Of a stretch of DNA of 9,382 nt, positions 1-6,424 are shown one piece after another. This DNA is from Anaerolineales bacterium. Lineage in GTDB: Bacteria; Chloroflexota; Anaerolineae; Anaerolineales; Villigracilaceae. Location: assembly GCA_017882065.1 (NCBI GenBank), contig JADGQD010000071.1:1-9382 (forward strand), in the 5' to 3' direction. Position 1 is the first letter of the stretch. The number at the start of each line of letters is the position of its first letter. Under the pieces are notes generated by a model that saw only the letters and a program-made list of their open reading frames with translations, ran no database searches and had not been told where the DNA came from. A program made the position numbers and the translations under genes.

Positions 1-1
1 G

Positions 2-358
2 ATGGGAGACGGTCCCGACGACCCGCTGATGGACCCGCTCCCGCCGGATGGACAAATCCTGCGCGTCCACCTGCGTCCGTATCTCCGGGCGGGGAAGAAC
101 CCGGAGACGTTGCTGCGGGCTTTTATTCAAACTGCCAACGAATGGCGCGGTTCGCCGGAAAAGCTCAAGGAGTATGGTGCGGCCGCGGCGCGGTTGGCGC
201 AGGCGGGAACAGGGTCAATTCGACAGGAGGAAATCGAGGCTTTTTTTGCTAAAATGGAAGAGCAGGATTTTCCTGCCGTGCATCATTCCGAAATTTACGA
301 GCGTCTTTACCGCCCGGCCTACCGGGTGGTGGCGAAAAGATTTTTGGAGGAAGCTTGA
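2..358 (+). CDS. Small conserved-looking protein of unknown function, probably 5'-truncated
   Basis: I do not recognise this protein. The frame is open from the left edge, so the true start may lie upstream; within the window ATG codons at 2 and 29 are candidates. The visible 118 residues are soluble and mostly helical in character, with no signal peptide, membrane segment or cysteine. The N-terminal part is proline- and aspartate-rich. From about residue 20 (RVHLRPYLRAGKNPETLL) it looks like a compact, charged domain, ending in a tyrosine/arginine-rich tail (HHSEIYERLYRPAYRVV). It is real coding sequence by context: its stop TGA (356-358) overlaps the TTG start of the ATL gene and its last codons carry that gene's ribosome binding site. 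The two are therefore very likely co-translated, which is the only hint to its role. Confidence 0.6.
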   Translation: MGDGPDDPLMDPLPPDGQILRVHLRPYLRAGKNPETLLRAFIQTANEWRGSPEKLKEYGAAAARLAQAGTGSIRQEEIEAFFAKMEEQDFPAVHHSEIYERLYRPAYRVVAKRFLEEA

Positions 359-735
359 GTCCATTCACGTCTCCCCCTGACCCCATCATTTTCAACAATC
401 GGGTCTGGGAAGTCGTCCGCCAGATCCCGGCCGGAAAAGTTGCCACCTACGGGCAGATTGCCCGGATGATCCCGCCTCCTGAAGGCGTGGCTGCCAAGAG
501 TTACCTGTCGCTCGGCCCGCGCTGGGTGGGCGGGGCGATGGCCGCCTGTCCCGATGATGTGCCCTGGCAGAGGGTGATCAACTCGAAAGGGGAGATCAGC
601 CCCCGCCCGGGAGCGGACGAACAACGCCGCCTGCTGGAAGAGGAAGGCGTGGAGTTTGATGTGCGCGACCGGGTGTACTTGAAAGTCTTCGGCTGGGAAA
701 CAGAGTCCGGGTCCGCACAGTCGTGGTTATTTTGA
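355..735 (+). CDS. Alkyltransferase-like protein (ATL), MGMT-family DNA lesion-binding protein
   Basis: This 126-residue protein has the DNA-binding C-terminal domain of O6-alkylguanine-DNA alkyltransferases. The motif KVATYGQIA (residues 28-36, conserved Tyr32) is followed by PRWVGGAM (55-62), whose Arg56 aligns with the base-flipping arginine finger. In the active-site motif the usual PCHRV is replaced by PWQRV (70-74), so the acceptor cysteine is Trp71. By family knowledge such ATL proteins cannot transfer alkyl groups; they bind and flip O6-alkylguanine and hand the lesion to nucleotide excision repair. No N-terminal Ada-like domain is present. The start is TTG at 355, preceded by GGAGG at 346-350, and it overlaps the upstream stop, indicating translational coupling. 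The cysteine at residue 65 is outside the motif and is not a plausible acceptor. The family call is firm; the repair role is inferred from characterised ATLs. Confidence 0.9.
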   Translation: MSPFTSPPDPIIFNNRVWEVVRQIPAGKVATYGQIARMIPPPEGVAAKSYLSLGPRWVGGAMAACPDDVPWQRVINSKGEISPRPGADEQRRLLEEEGVEFDVRDRVYLKVFGWETESGSAQSWLF

Positions 736-750
736 AAAAAGGAGTTCCCT

Positions 751-1743
751 ATGTCTTATATCGCTTCTGCAGATCGTTACGATAGTATGGAGTACAAACG
801 CGCCGGCCACAGCGGATTGAAACTGCCGCCCATCTCGCTTGGCTGGTGGTACAACTTCGGCGGGCTGGATATGTTTGAAAATTCGCGCCTAATCGCCCGC
901 CGGGCTTTTGATCTGGGTGTAACTCACTTCGACCTGGCCAACAACTACGGGCCCCCGCCCGGCTCGGCGGAAGAAACATTTGGCAAACTGCTCAAACAGG
1001 ATTTCGCCCCCTACCGCGACGAGTTGATTATCTCCACTAAGGCCGGCTACGATATGTGGCCCGGTCCATATGGCGAATGGGGCTCGCGCAAATACATGCT
1101 CGCCAGCCTGGACCAGTCGCTCAAGCGCATGGGCCTGGATTATGTAGACATTTTCTATAGTCACCGCTATGACCCTGAAACGCCGCTCGAAGAAACGATG
1201 GGGGCGCTGGATTCTGCCGTCCGGCAGGGCAAGACGCTCTACGTGGGCATCTCGTCCTATCCGCCAGAACAGACGCGTCAGGCCGCCCGCATCCTGCGCG
1301 AACTTGGCACGCCCCTCCTCATTCACCAGCCGTCGTACAACATGTTCGACCGCTGGATCGAAGACGACCTTCTGGAGGTGCTCGAACAGGAAGGCATCGG
1401 CTGCATCGTTTTTTCGCCGCTGGCCCAGGGTCTGCTGACCGACCGTTACCTGACCGGCATCCCCGAGGGAGCGCGCGCCACCAAGACCGACCGCGTCTGG
1501 CTGACGAAGGACGATGTGAAGAAAAGCCTCGACAAGGTCCGCAAGCTGAATGAGCTGGCCTGGAATCGCGACCAGAAGCTGGCCCAGATGGCCCTGGCCT
1601 GGGTGCTGCGCCAGCCGCAGGTCACCTCGGCGGTAATCGGGGCCAGCAGCGTGGCCCAGTTGGAAACCAACCTGGCGGCGCTGAGCAAATTGGAATTCAG
1701 TGACGAGGAGCTTCAGACAATAGACAACATTCTGAGCGACTAG
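751..1743 (+). CDS. gpr: Aldo/keto reductase, YghZ/Gpr (L-glyceraldehyde 3-phosphate reductase) type
   Basis: A complete 330-residue NADPH-dependent aldo/keto reductase with a single TIM-barrel domain. It closely resembles E. coli YghZ (Gpr, AKR14), including the stretches FDLANNYGPPPGSAEE (60-75), ELIISTKAGYDMWPGPYG (91-108) and SLDQSLKRMGL (119-129). The catalytic tetrad is visible as Asp61, Tyr66, Lys97 and His138 (in YSHR). The cofactor-binding C-terminal motif is IGASSVAQLETNLAAL near residues 296-311. The E. coli enzyme reduces L-glyceraldehyde 3-phosphate and methylglyoxal and detoxifies reactive aldehydes; the substrate here is inferred. It is slightly shorter than the E. coli protein because the C-terminal tail ends soon after the last barrel helix. 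The ATG at 751 has GGAG at 741-744. It lies 15 bases after the ATL gene, so co-transcription is likely, and a palindromic terminator follows at 1756. Confidence 0.92.
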   Translation: MSYIASADRYDSMEYKRAGHSGLKLPPISLGWWYNFGGLDMFENSRLIARRAFDLGVTHFDLANNYGPPPGSAEETFGKLLKQDFAPYRDELIISTKAGYDMWPGPYGEWGSRKYMLASLDQSLKRMGLDYVDIFYSHRYDPETPLEETMGALDSAVRQGKTLYVGISSYPPEQTRQAARILRELGTPLLIHQPSYNMFDRWIEDDLLEVLEQEGIGCIVFSPLAQGLLTDRYLTGIPEGARATKTDRVWLTKDDVKKSLDKVRKLNELAWNRDQKLAQMALAWVLRQPQVTSAVIGASSVAQLETNLAALSKLEFSDEELQTIDNILSD

Positions 1744-1755
1744 AAGTTATCGATG

Positions 1756-1797
1756 AATAACGAGGAGTGCGGACTTAAGTCCGCACTCCTCGTTATT
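1756..1797. terminator. 42-base perfect palindrome, probable bidirectional terminator between convergent genes
   Basis: Two 21-base arms (1756-1776 and 1777-1797) are exact reverse complements with no spacer, centred on the TTAA of GGACTTAAGTCC. As RNA it folds into a long stem with a minimal loop on either strand. It starts 13 bases after the gpr stop, and the holA stop codon (TAA on the minus strand, 1793-1795) lies inside its right arm. On the plus strand the stem is followed by a short T run (TTATTTTC), so it best fits termination of gpr; the minus-strand side has no clear T tract. A mobile palindromic repeat used as a terminator is an alternative. Confidence 0.7.
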
Positions 1798-2794
1798 TTC
1801 GGGTCAATTCCACCACCAATGTATCCAGAGCCAGGTCGAGTGGGACCTGGCTCGTTTTTGCCCCCACGTCAATCTCCAGCAGTTTGTGATAAATGGACTC
1901 CAGCGCAGAAAGCGAAAACCGCTTCGCCTGGCTGACCACTTTTTGCGCCACGAACTCGTGCAGTCCGAGTGCTTTCTGGACCTCGGGGATGCTCGCGCTG
2001 GCATCCAACAGTTCACGCGCCTGGAGCAGCAGCCGGAACTGGCGAATGACCATGCCCCACAATTCAAAGGCTTCTTCCTCTTCCAGCAATTGATGGAGCA
2101 CGCGCTGGGCTTTTTTCCCATCCCCTTGACCGAGCGCGTCCACCAGTTCGAAAACGTTCCCTTGCGCACTGACGATGCTCACCCGGTCCACGTCCAGCAG
2201 GGTGACCGGGCGCGCAAAGTTGACGTAGGTAAGCAGTTTGGTGAGTTCCTGCGCGGCAATGCGCGTGTCCTCGCCAACCATTTCGGAGAGACGCGCGGCT
2301 GCATCCGGTTCGATCTTGCCGCCCAGTTTTTTCGTCTCGGACTCAATCCAGCGCGGCATTTCCCAGCGTTTGGGCAAGTTGTAAACGTGGACTCCAGCCC
2401 GAGGTCCGGCCTGCGTAGTCCCGGTTCCAGCACGGGACGCCGCCCATTTCAACAGCCAGTGGTCGCGCTTGAGTTCGTCATACTCTGCCAGGGCGATGAT
2501 CGTTGTCGGGGCGGCCTTATCCAGCAGTCCGATGAATTTTTTCCGGGCCTCGGCAGAAGCAAAAGCCGAGATCGGATGCACCAGCACCATCACCCGGCGG
2601 GGAGCCAGGAACGGGGCAGCATTGACAGCAGTGTTGAGCGCCTCAAAATCCAGACCAAGGCGGCCATCGAAGCGGGCGATGTTCATGCCCGCGGTGGCTG
2701 GGTCACCGAGACCGGCGCATAGTTTTTCAATGTGCCCGGAGATTGCAAACTCGTCGCTGCCGTGCAGGAGGATAACGCTGGGAGAGTCAGGCAT
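1793..2794 (-). CDS. holA: DNA polymerase III subunit delta (clamp-loader subunit)
   Basis: A 333-residue HolA protein, the clamp-loader subunit that opens the beta sliding clamp. The N-terminal AAA+-like domain begins with SVILLHGSDEFAI (5-17). The middle has the typical delta linker with PKRWEMPRWI (141-150) and the small domain around EMVGEDTRIAAQELTKLL (171-188). The collar domain contains GNVFELVDALGQGD (212-225) and MVIRQFRLLLQARELL (248-263). Delta subunits lack a working Walker A motif, and none is seen here. I chose ATG at 2794 because MPDSP leads directly into the conserved N-terminus; the frame is open further upstream to an alternative ATG at 2869 that would overlap the preceding gene. 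No good Shine-Dalgarno site precedes 2794, and the DUF6391 stop is only 16 bases upstream, so translation may be coupled. Residues 120-127 are encoded by a dispersed palindromic repeat within a variable loop. The gene ends inside the 1756-1797 palindrome. Confidence 0.9.
   Translation of the reverse strand: MPDSPSVILLHGSDEFAISGHIEKLCAGLGDPATAGMNIARFDGRLGLDFEALNTAVNAAPFLAPRRVMVLVHPISAFASAEARKKFIGLLDKAAPTTIIALAEYDELKRDHWLLKWAASRAGTGTTQAGPRAGVHVYNLPKRWEMPRWIESETKKLGGKIEPDAAARLSEMVGEDTRIAAQELTKLLTYVNFARPVTLLDVDRVSIVSAQGNVFELVDALGQGDGKKAQRVLHQLLEEEEAFELWGMVIRQFRLLLQARELLDASASIPEVQKALGLHEFVAQKVVSQAKRFSLSALESIYHKLLEIDVGAKTSQVPLDLALDTLVVELTRK
2416..2438 (-). repeat. Dispersed palindromic repeat, copy A (in-frame inside holA)
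   Basis: Read on the minus strand this 23-base copy is identical to plus-strand 8284-8306. It contains 6-base arms GTCCCG / CGGGAC around a 9-base loop (TGCTGGAAC). In holA it is read as S-R-A-G-T-G-T-T, residues 120-127, within a Gly/Thr/Ala-rich segment that extends to about residue 134. It is not needed for the clamp-loader fold, as far as I know the family. Confidence 0.75.
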
Positions 2795-2810
2795 TTTAAA
2801 ACACGAAGGA

Positions 2811-3314
2811 TTAACCCTGGGTGCCCACGCGATGGAGCGAGAACTGCCCGAATTTGATTGGAAAAACATCCACTATGGACATCCCTTGCGGGTCGCCGGA
2901 GGTGGTGATGCGCTGCTGGAGCACTGGCCCCAGTGGCTGGCTGGCGATGAAACCGAACGTAGCTAGGGCGATGACCAGCGGTAAGCGCTCTACCTTATCA
3001 CGTTTACTTTTAGCCCCGGCCATTCCCAGCCACGCCAGCAGACCGGCGACAAAGCCAGAAGCGGCGTAGTTCGTGCCGCAGTGGTCGTGAATGGCGAGGG
3101 TGCGTTCGCCATTGTTCATCCGCACGAGCGCCTGGATGACGGCCTCGCGCAGGTCAGCAGTGGGGATATCGCCGAGGATGAAGAATCCGCCCGGGAAGGA
3201 ATAGCCCGCCAATCGCCGGTACGGGAAACGCTGTGACAGGATGTTGATGGTGGCGTGTTCCAGTCCGTGGTTGCGGCGGATACGGGATAGCATGGGGATA
3301 TCGAGGATGGTCAT
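2811..3314 (-). CDS. DUF6391 family membrane protein
   Basis: A 167-residue protein that matches my recollection of DUF6391, a family of unknown function found mainly in Cyanobacteria and Chloroflexi. The conserved N-terminal signature RRNHGLEHATIN (13-24) contains HGLEH (16-20), an HxxEH arrangement. This is followed by LAGYSFPGGFFILGD (35-49) and AIHDHCGTNYAASG (74-87), with His76, His78 and Cys79. Two hydrophobic segments (about 86-100 and 111-126), separated by a lysine/arginine-rich loop, suggest a short hairpin in the membrane with the conserved His/Cys domain on one side. The start is ATG at 3314 with GGAG six bases upstream; a TTG at 3326 is in frame but overlaps that ribosome site. 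It lies 16 bases upstream of holA and is likely co-transcribed with it. The function is unknown; the clustered His/Glu/Cys residues suggest metal binding, which is inference only. Confidence 0.8.
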   Translation of the reverse strand: MTILDIPMLSRIRRNHGLEHATINILSQRFPYRRLAGYSFPGGFFILGDIPTADLREAVIQALVRMNNGERTLAIHDHCGTNYAASGFVAGLLAWLGMAGAKSKRDKVERLPLVIALATFGFIASQPLGPVLQQRITTSGDPQGMSIVDVFPIKFGQFSLHRVGTQG

Positions 3315-3335
3315 GGTTGACTCCAATCTGAAAAG

Positions 3336-3341
3336 ATTATA
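3336..3341 (-). promoter_or_regulatory. Probable -10 box for DUF6391-holA
   Basis: The minus strand reads TATAAT here, 21 bases before the ATG at 3314. A start of transcription about 7 bases further on would give a short leader still containing the GGAG ribosome site. No convincing TTGACA-like -35 box is seen 16-18 bases upstream (the sequence there is CCCAAA), so the call rests on the -10 consensus and position. Confidence 0.4.
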
Positions 3342-3390
3342 CCTGTAAAAAAGGGGTCTTTGGGAATTCCCGTGATAGAGGGAAAGATAT

Positions 3391-3427
3391 GGGGGTGTTG
3401 GGCGGGCTTCGCCCGCCCAACACCCCC
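3391..3427. repeat. Large GC-rich inverted repeat (17-bp stem, TTC loop)
   Basis: Arms 3391-3407 and 3411-3427 pair perfectly around a 3-base loop (TTC on plus, GAA on minus). The stem is almost entirely G and C. It lies in the 207-base gap between the membrane-protein gene and DUF6391. On the minus strand it is followed by ATATCTTTCC, a poor T tract, so it may be a backup terminator for the gene ending at 3522 or a mobile palindromic repeat. Apart from this, the 3470 hairpin and the DUF6391 promoter, I see nothing else in the gap. Confidence 0.6.
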
Positions 3428-3463
3428 TATTTACCCCATCGCTACGTCGATCCCCAGAGAACC

Positions 3464-3502
3464 TAAAAAAGACTTCCGAAGTTTTGGAAACTTCGGAAGT
3501 CT
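3464..3502 (-). terminator. Intrinsic terminator of the 7-TM protein gene
   Basis: A perfect 15-bp stem (3470-3484 with 3488-3502, loop 3485-3487) is followed on the minus strand by TTTTTTA (3470-3464). It starts 19 bases after the stop codon at 3522. Stem, loop and U tract form a textbook Rho-independent terminator for the minus-strand gene. Confidence 0.85.
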
Positions 3503-3521
3503 GAGAGGGCTGAACGTGAGA

Positions 3522-4232
3522 CTAACCCGCCGCAGCGGGGACTGCTTCACGAGCTGGCACAGTCGTCGCCTGGATAAAGCCGATGTACATCAGCACCACA
3601 CCGATCAACTCGGACAGGTAGAGCGCATCCACCAGGCCCATCTTGACAAACGAACCCGCCATGGCCGGGGCTATCGCGCCGATGGCGATCAGCACATTGC
3701 CGATCATACGATTTAGCAGCACCCGCTTGCGCCAGAAAATAAACGCCGAGTAAATCGCACCGCCAACCAGCGTCAGCGTGCCGTAGATGTTCAGGAGGAT
3801 GGTCAGGGCAATGGTCAGGCCGCCGCGCGTCAGGATGTCTTTGTATTGGGATGAGATCGCCATTGTCACATTGTAGGATGCCGCGGCAGGCGTCAACGGG
3901 GCGAGCAGGATCAGGGTCGCGGCCAGCAGTGAGACGGCGGTCAGGATCCCGGTCAGGATCCATGCAACGCCAGGCTTCCGTACCAGCAGATGGATCGTCC
4001 CCTGGCCGAGCCAGGCAGCGGTCAGCATGGCTCCACTCAAGTACCACAGTTTCAGCACCAGGCTGCTGAAGGTGAAGCCCAGGATCACCTCCGAAAGCGT
4101 GCCGATGCCAAACCACAGCAGGCCGATGCTCCAGAAAAGCAGGTGCGGGCCATGTTTCAGCAAGTAACGGCGGAAGACAGCCGCGGCGAAGGCGAACGTC
4201 ACAAGAGTGGAAAGGAAGGGAATGTAGTGCAT
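3522..4232 (-). CDS. Seven-helix integral membrane protein, function unknown
   Basis: I do not recognise the family. The 236-residue protein is strongly hydrophobic with seven likely transmembrane segments at about 4-20, 31-53, 58-83, 88-112, 138-166, 174-196 and 204-221, and short polar loops. The N-terminus is outside if the usual positive-inside rule holds for the RR at 21-22 and the WRKR at 167-170. There is no cleavable signal peptide, no catalytic motif, and no attached kinase, GGDEF or other cytosolic domain. The architecture is that of stand-alone 7TM sensor-like or transporter-like proteins, but I cannot go further. The ATG at 4232 is preceded by GGAGG with a 4-base spacing, a strong ribosome site. 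It is probably monocistronic: an intrinsic terminator follows at 3464-3502, and the upstream operon ends in one at 4340-4363. Confidence 0.75.
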   Translation of the reverse strand: MHYIPFLSTLVTFAFAAAVFRRYLLKHGPHLLFWSIGLLWFGIGTLSEVILGFTFSSLVLKLWYLSGAMLTAAWLGQGTIHLLVRKPGVAWILTGILTAVSLLAATLILLAPLTPAAASYNVTMAISSQYKDILTRGGLTIALTILLNIYGTLTLVGGAIYSAFIFWRKRVLLNRMIGNVLIAIGAIAPAMAGSFVKMGLVDALYLSELIGVVLMYIGFIQATTVPAREAVPAAAG

Positions 4233-4339
4233 GGAACCTCCAAAACAGGGTGTCTACCTTTTATCGTAGCCGCGTAAGTTAAAGGCAGGCTGAAATGTGG
4301 CTTATAGTTTGATTAAGATAGGAGCAAGGCCACCGGGTG

Positions 4340-4363
4340 AAAAAAGGCCAGTAATCTACCGGC
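4340..4363 (-). terminator. Intrinsic terminator of the radA-peptidase operon
   Basis: On the minus strand a 7-bp stem (GCCGGTA / TACTGGC, with one G-U pair; 4363-4357 with 4353-4347) closes a GAT loop and is followed by CTTTTTT (4346-4340). It lies 28 bases after the stop of the peptidase gene at 4392. The rest of the gap 4233-4391 is AT-rich; it should hold the promoter of the 7-TM gene, but I see no convincing box. Confidence 0.75.
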
Positions 4364-4391
4364 TCTGAAAACCACTTCCGTGAATATTCCT

Positions 4392-4997
4392 CTAACTCAA
4401 TGCATAAAAATTCATTCCGTCCCCCAAATCTTCAATGACAATGGGCCTGCGCTCGCGGGCGGCGAGAAAGATGATAAAAAAATCACCGACGGCACCCGCT
4501 GCATTCAGGATAGTCCCAATCAGAACAGCTGGTATTGCTCTGGAGGGAGCAATCACCAAGAGAATCAAGCCAAGAATGGACAGGAGCATAAACGGTGCAA
4601 GAGCAATGATTACGAATTGCCTGCGAGAAAAATACCATCCGGGATTGGCGGTATAAAAATATCCGCCGCGGAAGCCAAAGATGGGCCGTGAGTGCGTAAC
4701 GATCCAGGAAAATATGCCATGGACTCCTTCATGCAATACTACCACTCCCATTGTGATTCCTAGCAGCGAGAGGCACACATATATAATGTTTGCTGATGTG
4801 ATGACCAGTTCAAATATGAGGCCTGGGCGAATCTGTGATACATACCACGAGAAAAGCATTCCAAAGAGAATGAGAAGGGTGATACCCCCACCGTTCAATG
4901 CCCAGAAAGCGCGCCTGTTCTTGAAGAGGTTGAATGAATAGACCAATGTGGCATTGTCCGGTCGTACGTTCGTTGTACGTGGTTGTATTTTCATCAT
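4392..4997 (-). CDS. DUF3267-type membrane zinc metalloprotease
   Basis: A 201-residue membrane protein with the zinc-binding motif HEGVH (His89, Glu90, His93) set at the end of a hydrophobic helix and followed by Gly94. This arrangement is that of the DUF3267 putative zincin peptidases and resembles intramembrane site-2 proteases. Hydrophobic segments lie at about 37-53, 62-98, 127-149 and 155-180. Asp172 in NAAGAVGDFF (165-174) is a plausible third zinc ligand by analogy. The N-terminal 30 residues are basic and polar. The ATG at 4997 overlaps the radA stop by four bases (ATGA), with GGAAGGAAAG just upstream, so it is translationally coupled to radA. An in-frame ATG at 4994 is the only nearby alternative. 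The gene is visibly more AT-rich than radA (about 45% GC in 4741-4800), which may mark later acquisition. The substrate is unknown. Confidence 0.8.
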   Translation of the reverse strand: MMKIQPRTTNVRPDNATLVYSFNLFKNRRAFWALNGGGITLLILFGMLFSWYVSQIRPGLIFELVITSANIIYVCLSLLGITMGVVVLHEGVHGIFSWIVTHSRPIFGFRGGYFYTANPGWYFSRRQFVIIALAPFMLLSILGLILLVIAPSRAIPAVLIGTILNAAGAVGDFFIIFLAARERRPIVIEDLGDGMNFYALS

Positions 4998-6412
4998 GCC
5001 ACTTTCCTTCCTTTCGGCAATTCCTTCTGAATCCCAAACGCCAGTTCCAGCGCCTGGTAGACCGCACGCGCCTCCACGATTTCGATCTCCTGTGGCCAGG
5101 GCTCGCCCTTGCGCAGGCGCTTCGGGACAATCGCCGTCTTGAAGCCGAGTTTGGCGGCCTCGCCCAAACGGACGGGCATCTGCCCGGGCATGCGCAGTTC
5201 CCCGGCCAGGCCGATCTCACCGATGAGCACCGTATCCGCTTTGACCGGCAGGTCACGCATCGAGGAGGCCACCGCCGCGGCAATTGCCAGATCGGCGGCG
5301 GGTTCGTCAATCTTGAGACCACCGACCACGTTGACGAAAATGTCCACTTCGGCCAGTTTCAACCCGACCCGGCGAGTCAGCACGGCGGCGATCATCAGCA
5401 GGCGGTTGTAGTCCACGCCGTTGGGGGTGCGGCGGGCATTGCCGAACTGCGCCGCACTGGTCAATCCCTGCACCTCAACCAGCAGCGGACGGGTGCCTTC
5501 CATCGTCACAGCAATCGCCGACCCGGCCGCGTTGACCATCCGCTCTGCCAGGAAGGCCTCGGAGGGATTGGTCACCTCGGCCAGCCCGCGCTCGACCATC
5601 TCGAACACACCCACCTCGGCAGTCGCGCCGAAGCGGTTCTTGACCGAGCGCAGCAGCCGGTAGGCCTGGAAACGGTCGCCTTCGAGATACAGCACCGTGT
5701 CCACGATGTGCTCCAGCACACGCGGCCCGGCAATCGTCCCCTCTTTGGTCACGTGCCCTATGACAAACACCGCCGGTCCCGACGACTTGGCCAGTTCGCG
5801 CAGCCGGTTGGCCGACTCGCGCACCTGCGAGACCGACCCGGCGGCCGATTCCATCTCCGGCAGATAAACGGTCTGGATGGAGTCGACGATCAACAGGTCC
5901 GGCTTGACCGCCGTTACGTGCTCGAAAATCGTATCCAGATTGGTCTCGGTGACGAGGAACAGGTCAGCCGGGAATTTTGTTTCGGAGGCAATGCGCGCCG
6001 CCCGCATTTTGATCTGTCGCTCAGACTCCTCGCCCGAAACATACAGGACCCGGAGCCGGGTCGCCATTTCGAGGGCCACCTGCAGCATCAGGGTGGACTT
6101 GCCGATGCCCGGGTCACCGCCCACCAGCACGATCGAACCGGGGACGAGGCCGCCCCCCAGCACGCGGGCGAACTCGCCAATCGGAACGGGAATCCGGTCT
6201 TCGGCATCCCCGCTGACATCGGACAGGCGGTGCGGGGTGGAGCGTCCGCTCAGGCCGCGCGGGGCTGTCTTCCCCCCGGTCGGCGCATCGGTCACAATCT
6301 CCTCAACCATACTGTTGAACGAACCGCACTGCGGGCACTTCCCCATGAAACCGGCGGAGACGCGTCCGCACTGCTGGCAGACGTAACGGGTGTGGGTTTT
6401 GGTTTTGGACAT
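4994..6412 (-). CDS. radA: DNA repair protein RadA (Sms)
   Basis: A complete 472-residue RadA, the RecA-like hexameric helicase that drives branch migration of recombination intermediates. Domains in order are: a four-cysteine zinc finger (Cys12, Cys15, Cys26, Cys29); the RecA-like ATPase with Walker A GGDPGIGKST (98-107) and Walker B LLIVD (173-177); the RadA signature KNRFG (258-262); and the C-terminal Lon-like domain with IFVNVVGGLKIDEPAADLA and LIGEIGLAGELR. All key residues are intact and the length is normal for the family. The gene ends with tandem TGA codons, the first overlapping the start of the membrane peptidase. The ATG at 6412 has no Shine-Dalgarno site in range, but a perfect TATAAT lies six bases upstream, so the transcript may be leaderless. 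The family assignment is secure. Confidence 0.96.
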   Translation of the reverse strand: MSKTKTHTRYVCQQCGRVSAGFMGKCPQCGSFNSMVEEIVTDAPTGGKTAPRGLSGRSTPHRLSDVSGDAEDRIPVPIGEFARVLGGGLVPGSIVLVGGDPGIGKSTLMLQVALEMATRLRVLYVSGEESERQIKMRAARIASETKFPADLFLVTETNLDTIFEHVTAVKPDLLIVDSIQTVYLPEMESAAGSVSQVRESANRLRELAKSSGPAVFVIGHVTKEGTIAGPRVLEHIVDTVLYLEGDRFQAYRLLRSVKNRFGATAEVGVFEMVERGLAEVTNPSEAFLAERMVNAAGSAIAVTMEGTRPLLVEVQGLTSAAQFGNARRTPNGVDYNRLLMIAAVLTRRVGLKLAEVDIFVNVVGGLKIDEPAADLAIAAAVASSMRDLPVKADTVLIGEIGLAGELRMPGQMPVRLGEAAKLGFKTAIVPKRLRKGEPWPQEIEIVEARAVYQALELAFGIQKELPKGRKVA

Positions 6413-6418
6413 GGGGAT

Positions 6419-6424
6419 ATTATA
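6419..6424 (-). promoter_or_regulatory. Candidate -10 box of radA (possible leaderless start)
   Basis: The minus strand reads TATAAT here, with only six bases (ATCCCC) before the radA ATG. If used, transcription would start at or very near the ATG. The best-spaced -35 hexamer (TAAGCC at a 17-base spacing) is weak. No ribosome site lies in the usual window; the nearest GGAG is upstream of the -10 box. Confidence 0.4.

Noticed and set aside
749..1326. Open frames antisense to the aldo/keto reductase
   Set aside because: They overlap a gene whose catalytic tetrad and family match are unambiguous.
1886..2722. A 278-codon open frame on the plus strand opposite holA
   Set aside because: It is a shadow of the holA codon pattern, with no ribosome site or protein-like motif.
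3361..3371. GGGAATTCCC palindrome upstream of DUF6391
   Set aside because: A single 10-base palindrome without a second copy or consistent promoter spacing is too weak to call an operator.
4233..4391. Possible riboswitch or small RNA in the AT-rich gap upstream of the 7-TM gene
   Set aside because: Only the radA-operon terminator can be supported; no conserved RNA motif is visible.
11..5786. GGTCCCGACGAC occurring at 11-22 and at 5775-5786
   Set aside because: This is only a 12-base match inside two coding regions, with no palindrome or extension; it is compatible with chance in GC-rich DNA.
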